From contig NZ_BMLX01000002.1 in NCBI RefSeq assembly GCF_014645535.1, positions 1 through 64,000 on the forward strand: a stretch of DNA of 64,000 nt. Reading direction: 5' to 3'. Under the pieces are notes generated by a model. It worked only from the letters and a program-made list of their open reading frames with translations, was not told the origin of the DNA and ran no database searches. The DNA comes from Silvimonas iriomotensis (GTDB lineage: Bacteria > Pseudomonadota > Gammaproteobacteria > Burkholderiales > Chitinibacteraceae). Numbering within the stretch: position 1 is the stretch's first letter; each line of letters starts with the position of its first letter. Shown here piece by piece: positions 1 to 7,834 of the stretch. The translations under genes and the position numbers were made by a program.

Positions 1-24
1 GCTCAACATAGCCACGTCGATCAC
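1..24 (-). CDS. istA: IS21-family transposase IstA, first eight codons only
   Basis: Reading the minus strand from a GTG at 24-22 gives VIDVAMLS. This resembles the start of IstA proteins of the IS408-like branch of IS21, which begin with a similar I-D-V-A-x-L-S run before the helix-turn-helix. A GGGAG stretch at 32-36 lies seven bases upstream of the GTG and is a suitable ribosome site. Only eight codons are visible, so the call rests mostly on position: it sits directly inside the terminal repeats of the element and reads inward. Confidence 0.5.
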
Positions 25-127
25 TCCAGTACTCCCGCTCGTTACCTCGCGGGACAGTGTTCTACGTGGGTCAGTTTTCGGTGCAAATTACTGCATCAAG
101 TGGGTCAGGTTTGGGTGCAAATCAACA
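1..127 (-). mobile_element. IS21-family element, one end only (rest lies left of the window)
   Basis: Two near-identical 23-bp direct copies lie at 66-88 and 100-122 (gtgggtcag, three or four variable bases, then ggtgcaaat). Multiple subterminal repeats upstream of istA are typical of IS21-family ends. The second copy runs into caaatcaaca, and the complementary TGTTGATTTG would be a normal IS21 tip, so the element probably ends near 127. Just inside, the minus strand starts a reading frame that looks like istA. The other end and the target duplication are outside the window, so the exact boundary is inferred. Confidence 0.7.
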
Positions 128-404
128 AGCAGGCGCTAACATACATTTCCTCATTTTAACTTCCAACAAACGTCAGTTAATTGTTGGATTTACACCACAT
201 CTGTCAGAATTGGCAGTGGCCGGTTCCAAACCAAATCCTGTATTGCGCTACCAGAAACACTTTTTTTTGCAGATTGCAGGGAAAACTTGCCGCGCCGATT
301 CATGTTCAGTTGGAATCAAGACGCTTCGGAAAATTCTGCCCGCCATAACCACCACATCGCCCGTCTTAGATGGGAAGAGATCACAAATTTAATGGTCGAG
401 TTAC
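128..404. other. AT-richer stretch without a recognisable gene
   Basis: This is flanking DNA between the tip of the IS21-like element and the integrase remnant. It is visibly richer in A and T than the rest of the window. Short frames cross it on both strands, but none has a start, ribosome site or family motif that I can support. It may be further decayed island DNA. Confidence 0.4.
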
Positions 405-890
405 GTTCATATGATCATCTCCCATTCATCGTCATCCGCCACTTGGGGAGGTGTTTTAGCCTTGCCCAGCCAGATCTGGCGCAGAAGGTCGACAACATAT
501 CGGGGAGTAAGGCCTCTAGCGGCAAGGCCCCTATCGCTGGGAAAGCATATGGCGTCAGGGTGTTGATCCACTGCTGCCCGTGCTTGAAGTTTTCCCAGCC
601 CGGCCGCAGTTCTGCATGGAGGGTATGGGGGGTGGTCTCGAGGGTTGGTACGATGGAGGCGGCCGCCCGGGTTCTTCTGGCTTCCATCTGGTCGATGACG
701 GCGGCCGGTTGCCTGGGCATGTCTCGGCCTTGTCGCGGGCATTGGCAGCGTTCACTGCCGGGTAAACGGCCAGCCCGATATCACGGCGCTTGCCTGCGAC
801 CGGAGATACATATCGCAGCATCCACTTGTCACGCCTTTTCGTTCCGCTCGGCAACAGCGGGAGTCCGGTAACGCCGTTGTGCTACATCGG
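405..890 (-). pseudogene. Degenerate P4-type tyrosine integrase, N-terminal half
   Basis: Three minus-strand frames together read like the start of a P4-type prophage integrase. From about 890 to 700 one frame gives PSGTKRRDKWMLRY followed by GKRRDIGLAVYPAVNAANAR, the arm-binding DUF4102 domain. From 720 to about 495 another frame gives ELRPGWENFKHGQQWINTL and YAFPAIGALPLEAL, the core-binding domain. From about 495 to 407 a third frame continues with VVDLLRQIWLGKAKTPPQVA. Family members have about 400 residues and finish with an R-H-R-Y catalytic domain. That part is absent here, and at least two frameshifts separate the pieces. It is a dead relic of an integrated element; no tRNA gene or att repeat was seen next to it. 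Confidence 0.75.
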
Positions 891-1095
891 CCCGGTATCA
901 GGGCTGATCGTCCTTGCTCTGGTGTCTTTCAATTCTGACATTGTCGCTCTAAGCCCCCACATTCAGCCCCCCAAAAAAAAACGATTCCGGTGGAATGCCG
1001 TGGGACAGTGCAGAGCAAATTCAGCGATATAAGCCCGAAATTATTGGATAATTCATAAACATACAGGATCCAATGCAAGAATCCTGATGGCGGGA

Positions 1096-1443
1096 TCATC
1101 CGCCAGAACTCATTTCATCGTTGACCATGCGGCGGCATTCTTCCAGTTCACGCGCTTCATCGGCAGATAGCTGGCCTGCATGTTGCTGCTGGATCAGGGC
1201 CGCCATGCGGCGCAGGGCGGTGTCGTGGGCAGAAAGGCGGTAGACCGCGCCATCGATGCTGTTGCCGCCAAATACGGTGGCAAGGCGCGACACCATATGA
1301 GTCAGCGATCCGCCCTCGGCCAGCAGTTCCACCGCCAGGTCACTGCGTGCCCACAATGGCGGCAGCCCGGCCTGGCGCAGCGCGGCTTGCAGCGGCGCCA
1401 GTTGCTGAAAGGCATTGCGATCGGCTGACAGGTCTTCTTCCAT
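1096..1443 (-). CDS. Hypothetical protein (115 residues)
   Basis: A soluble, mostly helical protein with no signal peptide and no family that I recognise. The ATG at 1443 was chosen because AGGAG lies six bases upstream; the longer frame to 1533 adds a basic, low-quality N-terminus. The C-terminus (LSADEARELEECRRMVNDEM) looks like a helical hairpin. It follows the threonine aldolase gene on the same strand after a gap of about 125 bases and could be cotranscribed. The function is unknown. Confidence 0.6.
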   Translation of the reverse strand: MEEDLSADRNAFQQLAPLQAALRQAGLPPLWARSDLAVELLAEGGSLTHMVSRLATVFGGNSIDGAVYRLSAHDTALRRMAALIQQQHAGQLSADEARELEECRRMVNDEMSSGG

Positions 1444-1568
1444 GCGGTACTCCTGAAGCGGGCGGTGGGGCCGCCCTGGTTTACCCTTGCGGCAAACGGC
1501 GTCCTGCTTCAGTACAGCATGCCACGCCGACACTCCCCAAGGACGGGCGGACTGTCGGCGCGTATGTT

Positions 1569-2600
1569 TCAGGCGGCCAGTAATGCCTCAAAGGCGTCGG
1601 CAATCCGGGCGACCTCGGTTTTGCCGACTTGCCAATGTGTGACCAGGCGCATCAGGCCTTGTTCCGGCGGATTGGCTTTGATACCGCGCTCGGTCAGCCC
1701 CGCCATCAGCGCATCCACACTGATCGGCGCGGTCAGGCGGAACCACACCATATTGATATCGAGCGCATCGTGATTGATCTCGATCCCGCGGATTTCAGAC
1801 AGGTGCTGCGCCAGCAAACGCGCGTTGGCGTGGTCTTCAGCAAGGCGCTGCGACATCTCGTCAATGGCAATCAGCCCCGGCGCGGCCAGTACACCCGCCT
1901 GACGCAAGCCGCCCCCCATCAATTTGCGCTTCTTGCGGGCCACCTCGATAAAGTCTGCCTCGCCCACCAGCATGGAGCCAACCGGTGCGGCCAGGCCTTT
2001 GGACAGACAAAACATCACGCTATCGGCAAAGCGGGCGATCTCACGCGCGGGGACATTTAGCGCTGCTGCCGCATTGAAAATACGCGCGCCATCCAGGTGC
2101 ACCTTCAGCCCAGCCTCCTGGGCTACATCCCAGGCTGCGGCGCTATCGGCCACCGACACCACCTGGCCGCTGGAATAGGCGTTCTCCAGACACAGCAAAC
2201 GGGTGCGCGGCAGGTGGATATCACCCTCAGGGCGGATACGGCGGCGGATTTCCTGCGGGCTCAGCACGCCGCGTGGCGCGGGGATCGGCCGCAGGTTCAC
2301 GCCGGCAATCACCGATGCGGCGCCCACCTCGTGCCAGACAATATGGCTGTCTTCGCCGGCAATCACTTCGTCGCCCTGAGCGCAATGCGTGAACAGCGCC
2401 AGCTGGTTGCCAAACGTGCCGGACGGCACGAACAGCGCGGCCTCTTTGCCCAGCACCTCGGCGGCGCGTTTTTCCAGCGCGGCAACCGTAGGGTCGTCGC
2501 CGTAGACATCGTCACCGACCACGGCATTGGCCATGGCCTCGCGCATGGCGGGCGTGGGCTGGGTGACGGTATCGCTTCTTACATCAATCCATTGGGTCAT
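1569..2600 (-). CDS. ltaE: Low-specificity L-threonine aldolase
   Basis: A PLP enzyme that cleaves L-threonine or L-allo-threonine to glycine and acetaldehyde in the cytosol. The 343 residues match the usual family length. The N-terminus RSDTVTQPTPAMREAM, the GDDVYGDDP loop, His86 in EDSHIVWHE, HLDGARIFNA and the PLP lysine Lys201 in CLSKGLAAPVGS are all present. The start at MTQWIDVRSD (2600) fits homologues; the frame runs open for 36 more codons upstream without family similarity. It is divergent from the chitobiase gene, with 321 bases between them. Confidence 0.93.
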   Translation of the reverse strand: MTQWIDVRSDTVTQPTPAMREAMANAVVGDDVYGDDPTVAALEKRAAEVLGKEAALFVPSGTFGNQLALFTHCAQGDEVIAGEDSHIVWHEVGAASVIAGVNLRPIPAPRGVLSPQEIRRRIRPEGDIHLPRTRLLCLENAYSSGQVVSVADSAAAWDVAQEAGLKVHLDGARIFNAAAALNVPAREIARFADSVMFCLSKGLAAPVGSMLVGEADFIEVARKKRKLMGGGLRQAGVLAAPGLIAIDEMSQRLAEDHANARLLAQHLSEIRGIEINHDALDINMVWFRLTAPISVDALMAGLTERGIKANPPEQGLMRLVTHWQVGKTEVARIADAFEALLAA

Positions 2601-2921
2601 GGGTGTGTCCCTGTACGCCCGGGGCTGGCAGACCGGGTATGGCCTGCATCCGCCTGACGCACAAAAGTTCCTTGTTAAAACTGGCCGTTTCGATTTGATG
2701 CGAGGCAACGACAGCGCCGCAAAACCGGCCTACCGTTGTCGCACACGCGTTTTACCACGATTGCAGCAAGCCATGCACTCGCCATCTGCCCCTCGTTGAC
2801 CAGATTCCGTCCGCCCTCTTGTTGCCATTGCGCTAAACGCCTGGCACCGCACATCCCGCGCCAGTTCGCGCCCGGATGCGGCCTGCATCCATAACAAGTC
2901 GCACACAGAGGAACAATAACC
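2601..2921. other. Divergent intergenic region, ltaE / chitobiase
   Basis: This stretch must hold the promoters of both divergent genes. I found no convincing operator palindrome or well-spaced -35/-10 pair. The short frames running through it lack ribosome sites and family similarity. Confidence 0.4.
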
Positions 2922-5579
2922 ATGCAGCTCAGAACAAGCATTGTCGCCGTTTCAATGGCCTTATCGGGCCTGGCTTATGCCGCCACACCGGACGCAACCC
3001 TCACCAAAGAACTGGCCACGCAATTGCAGGTGCATTACGCGGTAGTGACCAACGGCCTGCCCGCCGCCCAGTGCGGCCCGCTGGGTGCAGACTGGGCCTC
3101 GTGCTACAGCGCCAACGTGACGCTGACCAACAGTGGTCCGGCGCTCAATGGCAAGCACTGGGAGATCTATTTCTCCAGCATCCGCCGAATTCTCAAACTT
3201 GATACCGACCAGTTCACCGTCACGCACCTGACTGGCGATCTGTACCGCTTGCAGCCAACCGACAAATTCCAGGGCTTTGGCGCGCACGCCAGTCTGACCA
3301 TTCCCATGACGCTGGAGTACTGGCAGATCAGCGAGTCCGACACCATGCCGCGCTGGTTTGTCAGGGCTGGCGATGCGCCCGCGCAAATCATTGCCAATAC
3401 CAATACCGAAGACCTGAGCCAGTTTGTCGCGCCGCTGGGCGACAACTGGAAACGCACGACCGATGACGCCAACGTGCTGATGAACGCCACCAATCGTTAT
3501 GCGCTGTACAGCCAGACGCCAACCCTGCCCGCCCAGGCCAGCGCAGCGCGCATCATTCCGGCGCCACTGACGCAGCAACTGACCGGGGGTGAAGTCACCA
3601 TCGCCCATGGTTTGCAACTGAAAACCAGCGGGCTGGATAAAACCAGCGTTGCCGCGCTGGAACAACGCATGGCCCAGTTGGGCGTGAAAGGCGGCGGCAA
3701 GGCCTTCCCGGTCAGCGTGAAGATCGACCCCGCCGCAGTGCCAGAAGCCGCGCGCAAGGCAGAGGGTTATGCGCTCACCATTACCCCGCAGGGCGCAACG
3801 ATTAACGGTTATGACAAGGCCGGCGCGTTTTATGGCGTGCAATCGCTGCTCTCGCTGATGCAGGTGTCCAGCACCACCACCGTACCAGCCATGACCGTGG
3901 CCGACGCCCCGCGCTTTGACTATCGCGGCTACATGGTGGATATCGCCCGCAATTTCCACAGCAAAGACGCCATCCTGCGGGCGATTGACCAGATGGCGGC
4001 CTACAAGCTCAACAAGCTGCATATGCACTTGTCTGATGACGAAGGCTGGCGCCTGCAGATTCCGGGCCTGCCAGAACTGACCGATGTGGGCGCCAAACGT
4101 TGTCTTGACCCGTCTGAAACCAGGTGTCTGCTGCCGCAACTGGGCCAAGGCCCCAACACCGATACCAACGGCAGTGGTTATCTGACCCGCCAGGATTTCG
4201 TCGATATCCTCAAATATGCGCAGGCCCGCCAGATTGACGTGATCCCTGAATTTGACATGCCAGGGCACTCACGCGCCGCTGTGGTCTCGATGGAAGCGCG
4301 CTACAAAAAGCTGATGGCCGAAGGCAAGACCGACGCCGCCAATGAATACCGCCTGGTTGATCCGGCTGATACCAGCTACATCAACACCGTGCAGTACTAC
4401 AACCGGCTTTCCACGCTGAACCCGTGCCTGCCTTCAACGCTGCGGTTTGCCGACAAGGTGATGGGCGAAGTCGCCGGCATGTATAAACAGGCCGGCGTGC
4501 CGCTAACGACCTGGCATTTTGGCGGTGACGAAGCCAAGAACATTTTCCTGGATGCCGGCTATGCCGAACAAGGCGGCAAAGAAACGGACGGCAAGGGGCA
4601 GGTTCCTGCTGCGCACCGTGATCGCCCGTGGGCGAAGTCGCCGGTCTGCCAGGCGCTGGTCCAGGCCGGCAAGGTCGAAGGCATGGAGCACCTGCCGGAT
4701 TACTTTGCCACGCAAGTCAGTGCGCTTTTGCCCAAGTACGGCATTGGCAATTTCCAGGCCTGGCAAGACGGGTTGAAGAATCTGCCCAATGCCAAATCAC
4801 TTTCTACCCCGACCCGCGTCAATTTCTGGGATACCCTTTACTGGGGTGGCGCAGACTCTGCAGCGAAATGGAGCGCCAAGGGCTACGGCGTAGTGATTTC
4901 CAACCCGGATTACGTCTACATTGATTTCCCCAATGAGATCGACCCGAAAGAAAGCGGTTATTACTGGGGCGCACGTTCCAATCCGGTGAAGAAGATCTTT
5001 ACCTTTGCGCCGGAAAATCTGCCGCAGAATGCCGAAACCTCGGTTGATCGTGATGGCAACGCCTTTGAAATCAAGTCGGGCGAGACCGCACCGCGCATTA
5101 CCGGTTTGTCGGCCCAGATGTGGAGTGAAGCGATCCGCACTGATGCGAAGATGGAATACATGATCTATCCGCGCATGATCGCCGTCGCTGAGCGCGCCTG
5201 GCACAAGGCCGCGTGGGAACTGCCTTATCAGGCCGGCACCACGTTCAAGCACGGTGTCACCCAGCATGTGGACAGCAAGGCGCTGAACCAGGATTACGCG
5301 GTGTTTGCCAATGCGCTGGGTGAACGTGAAATCGCCAAACTGGACAAGGCCGGTGTGGCCTACCGCCTGCCCATGGTGGGTGCGCGCGTGGTCGACGGCA
5401 AACTCTCCGCCCTGGCCGAGTTCCCGGGCGTACCGGTGCAATACTCGCTGGATAACGGCAAGAGCTGGCAGCGTTACGATGCCGCCCATGCCCCGGCAGT
5501 GAGCGATGCGGCGCAAGTGCAGGTGCGCACGGCCAGCCCGGATGGCAAGCGCTTTGGTCGCGCCAGTGGCCTGAACTAA
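2922..5579 (+). CDS. chb: Chitobiase, beta-N-acetylhexosaminidase (GH20)
   Basis: Hydrolyses chitobiose and short chitin oligomers to N-acetylglucosamine, probably in the periplasm or outside the cell. It has a Sec signal (MQLRTSIVAVSMALSGLAYA), an N-terminal carbohydrate-binding CHB_HEX domain (about 25-180), a GH20 b-domain, a TIM-barrel catalytic domain (about 335-780) and a C-terminal immunoglobulin-like domain. The catalytic Asp-Glu pair is D536-E537 in WHFGGDEA, and the HMHLSDDEGWRLQIPGL signature is intact. The length of 885 residues equals that of Serratia chitobiase. AGAGGAAC precedes the ATG. The nagD-type phosphatase gene converges from the right across a shared terminator, which suggests an aminosugar theme. 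Confidence 0.95.
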   Translation: MQLRTSIVAVSMALSGLAYAATPDATLTKELATQLQVHYAVVTNGLPAAQCGPLGADWASCYSANVTLTNSGPALNGKHWEIYFSSIRRILKLDTDQFTVTHLTGDLYRLQPTDKFQGFGAHASLTIPMTLEYWQISESDTMPRWFVRAGDAPAQIIANTNTEDLSQFVAPLGDNWKRTTDDANVLMNATNRYALYSQTPTLPAQASAARIIPAPLTQQLTGGEVTIAHGLQLKTSGLDKTSVAALEQRMAQLGVKGGGKAFPVSVKIDPAAVPEAARKAEGYALTITPQGATINGYDKAGAFYGVQSLLSLMQVSSTTTVPAMTVADAPRFDYRGYMVDIARNFHSKDAILRAIDQMAAYKLNKLHMHLSDDEGWRLQIPGLPELTDVGAKRCLDPSETRCLLPQLGQGPNTDTNGSGYLTRQDFVDILKYAQARQIDVIPEFDMPGHSRAAVVSMEARYKKLMAEGKTDAANEYRLVDPADTSYINTVQYYNRLSTLNPCLPSTLRFADKVMGEVAGMYKQAGVPLTTWHFGGDEAKNIFLDAGYAEQGGKETDGKGQVPAAHRDRPWAKSPVCQALVQAGKVEGMEHLPDYFATQVSALLPKYGIGNFQAWQDGLKNLPNAKSLSTPTRVNFWDTLYWGGADSAAKWSAKGYGVVISNPDYVYIDFPNEIDPKESGYYWGARSNPVKKIFTFAPENLPQNAETSVDRDGNAFEIKSGETAPRITGLSAQMWSEAIRTDAKMEYMIYPRMIAVAERAWHKAAWELPYQAGTTFKHGVTQHVDSKALNQDYAVFANALGEREIAKLDKAGVAYRLPMVGARVVDGKLSALAEFPGVPVQYSLDNGKSWQRYDAAHAPAVSDAAQVQVRTASPDGKRFGRASGLN

Positions 5580-5600
5580 GCAGCAAGGCTGTGTGCAAAC

Positions 5601-5633
5601 AAAAAGCCCGATCATCTGATCGGGCTTTTTTTG
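5601..5633. terminator. Bidirectional rho-independent terminator
   Basis: An inverted repeat AAAGCCCGATCA / TGATCGGGCTTT with a minimal loop and T runs on both sides. It lies between the convergent chitobiase and nagD genes and can serve both. Confidence 0.9.
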
Positions 5634-5654
5634 TGACGCCAGCGCGCAGGGAAA

Positions 5655-6425
5655 TTACAGCGCGGCGGGGTCGATCTCGCCCACGTTGTTGAAGATGTGG
5701 TCCGGCTTGTACGGAAAGGCCTTGATCGACTCTTTGGTACTGACACCCGAAAGCACCAGCGCCGTGGTCATGCCGGCTTCCATGCCGCCGACGATATCGG
5801 TATCCATACGATCACCGATCATCACCGCGTCGTCCGGATGCACGCCCAGCTTGCGCGTGGCCAGTGTCATCATCAGGGCGTTGGGCTTGCCCACAATGTA
5901 CGGCGTCTTGCCGGTGGCCGCGGCAATTGCGGCCAGGATGGTGCCGGCAGCGGGCTCGTTGCCGCCTTCCACCGGGTCGATCATGTCCGGATTGGTACCA
6001 ATGAACTTGGCGCCGCCATCAATCAGGCGCACGGCTTTTTTCAGTTGCTCGTAGGACAGGCTGGTGGTTTTGCCCACCACCACGTAATCCGGATTGGATT
6101 CCGAAATCGAGAACCCGACATTGTAGAGTTCGTTGATCAGACCGCCGCCACCCACCACGTACACGGTGGCATTTTCTTTCTGGCTTTTCAGGAACATGGC
6201 CGTAGCCATGGCACTGGTAATGAAGTTGTCTTCGCTAAGGCCCTTGATGCCCAGATGTTCCAGTTTCAGCTTCAGGTCCAGCGGCGTCTGTTCGGCGTTG
6301 TTGGTCAAAAACAGGAACGGCACATTGCCCTTGAGCAAGCGCTGCACGAAATCATTGGCGCCCGGGATCAAGGCTTTGCCCCGGTAAATCACGCCGTCCA
6401 TATCTGAAATGATGCTTTTGGTCAT
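5655..6425 (-). CDS. nagD: HAD-IIA family phosphatase NagD (UMP phosphatase type)
   Basis: A cytosolic nucleotide or sugar-phosphate phosphatase; E. coli NagD prefers UMP and belongs to the N-acetylglucosamine operon. The 256 residues match E. coli NagD (250). Motif I is D8-x-D10 in SDMDGVIYRG, motif II is FLTNN, the lysine motif is in GKPNALM, and motif III/IV is MIGDRMDTDIVGG. The start MTKSII at 6425 was chosen because the large upstream extension (to 7598) is antisense to srkA and meaningless. The ribosome site is weak. Chitobiase lies on the other side of the terminator, a sensible partner for N-acetylglucosamine use. Confidence 0.92.
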   Translation of the reverse strand: MTKSIISDMDGVIYRGKALIPGANDFVQRLLKGNVPFLFLTNNAEQTPLDLKLKLEHLGIKGLSEDNFITSAMATAMFLKSQKENATVYVVGGGGLINELYNVGFSISESNPDYVVVGKTTSLSYEQLKKAVRLIDGGAKFIGTNPDMIDPVEGGNEPAAGTILAAIAAATGKTPYIVGKPNALMMTLATRKLGVHPDDAVMIGDRMDTDIVGGMEAGMTTALVLSGVSTKESIKAFPYKPDHIFNNVGEIDPAAL

Positions 6426-6572
6426 GGCTTTGGTCTTTTTGATGATTCGGACTTCCGGATCATGCGGCCAGCGCCGCGAAAAAAGTTTGATCCGGATCGG
6501 CAACGCCATCAGCATGACGCCAAACCGCCTCTTGCCGCAAGTTGCTCGCGGCAAAAGCAGCACGCTGGCATC

Positions 6573-7580
6573 ATGTCGGACATGACCGAAACACAAGCCA
6601 CTCCCCCTTTCGCCGGGCTCACGCCCGATTGCGTGCTCAACGCGATTGATGCCACCGGTTTGCGTACCGACGGTCGCCTGCTGGCGCTTAACAGCTACGA
6701 AAACCGTGTTTACCAGATCGGCATTGAAGATGCCTCGCCCGTCGTGGCCAAGTTCTACCGCCCGGCGCGCTGGCAAGACGCCGCCATTGCCGAAGAACAT
6801 GCCTTCAGCGCAGAACTGGCCGAGGCAGAAATCCCCGTAGTAGCGCCGCTGACCATCAACGGCAGCACCCTGCATCAATTTGAAGGCTATCGCTTTGCCT
6901 TGTTTGCGCGGCGCGGCGGCCGTGCGCCAGAACTGGATAACCTGGATACGCTGGAATGGCTGGGCCGTTTCATGGGCCGCATTCACGCCGTGGGCGCGCG
7001 GACACCGTTCCAGTTGCGCCCGGCCATCAATCCGGACACTTTCGGCGTTGCGCCACGCCGCTTTTTGCTGGAAAACGGGTTTATTCCGGCCGACCTGCGT
7101 GAAGCGTGGGAAAGCGTCAGCACCCAGGCGCTGGAGGGCGTGCAGCGCTGTTACGAGCGCGCGGGCGATGTCGCCGCCATTCGCCTGCATGGCGACTGTC
7201 ACGCCGGCAACATCCTGTGGACTGATGACGGCCCGCATTTTGTCGACTTTGACGATTGCCGCAGCGGCCCGGCCGTTCAGGATTTGTGGATGATGCTGTC
7301 CGGCGAGCGCGCCGACATGACCGTGCAATTGTCCGCCATCATGGAAGGCTACGAAGCCTTTGCCGATTTCAACGCGCGCGAACTGCATCTTGTAGAAGCC
7401 CTGCGCACGCTGCGCCTGCTGCATTACAGCGCCTGGCTGGCCCAGCGCTGGGAAGATCCGGCGTTCCCGGTGGCGTTTCCTTGGTTCAACAGCCAGCGTT
7501 ACTGGCAAGACCGCGTGCTGGAACTGAGGGAACAAGTGGCGCTGATGGATGAACCGCCCCTGCCGTTGCGCGGATTTTGA
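6573..7580 (+). CDS. srkA: Stress response kinase A (SrkA/YihE/RdoA family)
   Basis: A Ser/Thr kinase-like protein with the aminoglycoside-phosphotransferase fold. In E. coli SrkA counteracts MazF-linked death after envelope and redox stress. It has 335 residues against about 328 in E. coli. Visible motifs are YENRVYQIG in the N lobe, the Brenner-type loop HGDCHAGN at about 206-213, and the metal-binding VDFDD at about 223-227. The start MSDMTET at 6573 is preferred over the upstream frame; an ATG at 6582 is possible. It is divergent from nagD. Confidence 0.9.
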   Translation: MSDMTETQATPPFAGLTPDCVLNAIDATGLRTDGRLLALNSYENRVYQIGIEDASPVVAKFYRPARWQDAAIAEEHAFSAELAEAEIPVVAPLTINGSTLHQFEGYRFALFARRGGRAPELDNLDTLEWLGRFMGRIHAVGARTPFQLRPAINPDTFGVAPRRFLLENGFIPADLREAWESVSTQALEGVQRCYERAGDVAAIRLHGDCHAGNILWTDDGPHFVDFDDCRSGPAVQDLWMMLSGERADMTVQLSAIMEGYEAFADFNARELHLVEALRTLRLLHYSAWLAQRWEDPAFPVAFPWFNSQRYWQDRVLELREQVALMDEPPLPLRGF

Positions 7581-7834
7581 CGCGTTCTGCTTTATCAAAC
7601 CGCCCGCCGTGGCATATCAATTTCTTATGGCCCGCCTCACGCCGTCAGCCCCTGGCTGACGGCGGCTAGCTGTCACCCGCCTATACCTTTTGCGTCAGTT
7701 GTCGTAGGCAAAACACCTGATCAAGGTCAACCCAATGCGGCAATCAGGGGTTAAATGGCGGGATTGGCCGGGATGAACGGTGTCGCAAGGCGCATACACT
7801 CCTTTGGCCCGATAACTAATAAGTCGCGGAATAT

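Noticed and set aside
287-434. Plus-strand frame with RLRWEEITNL resembling an integrase segment
   Set aside because: The match is only a few residues, lies on the opposite strand from the clear integrase remnant and lacks surrounding motifs.
6426-7598. The nagD frame extended upstream to give a 647-residue protein
   Set aside because: The extra part is antisense to srkA and has shadow-type composition. The conserved HAD start is at 6425.
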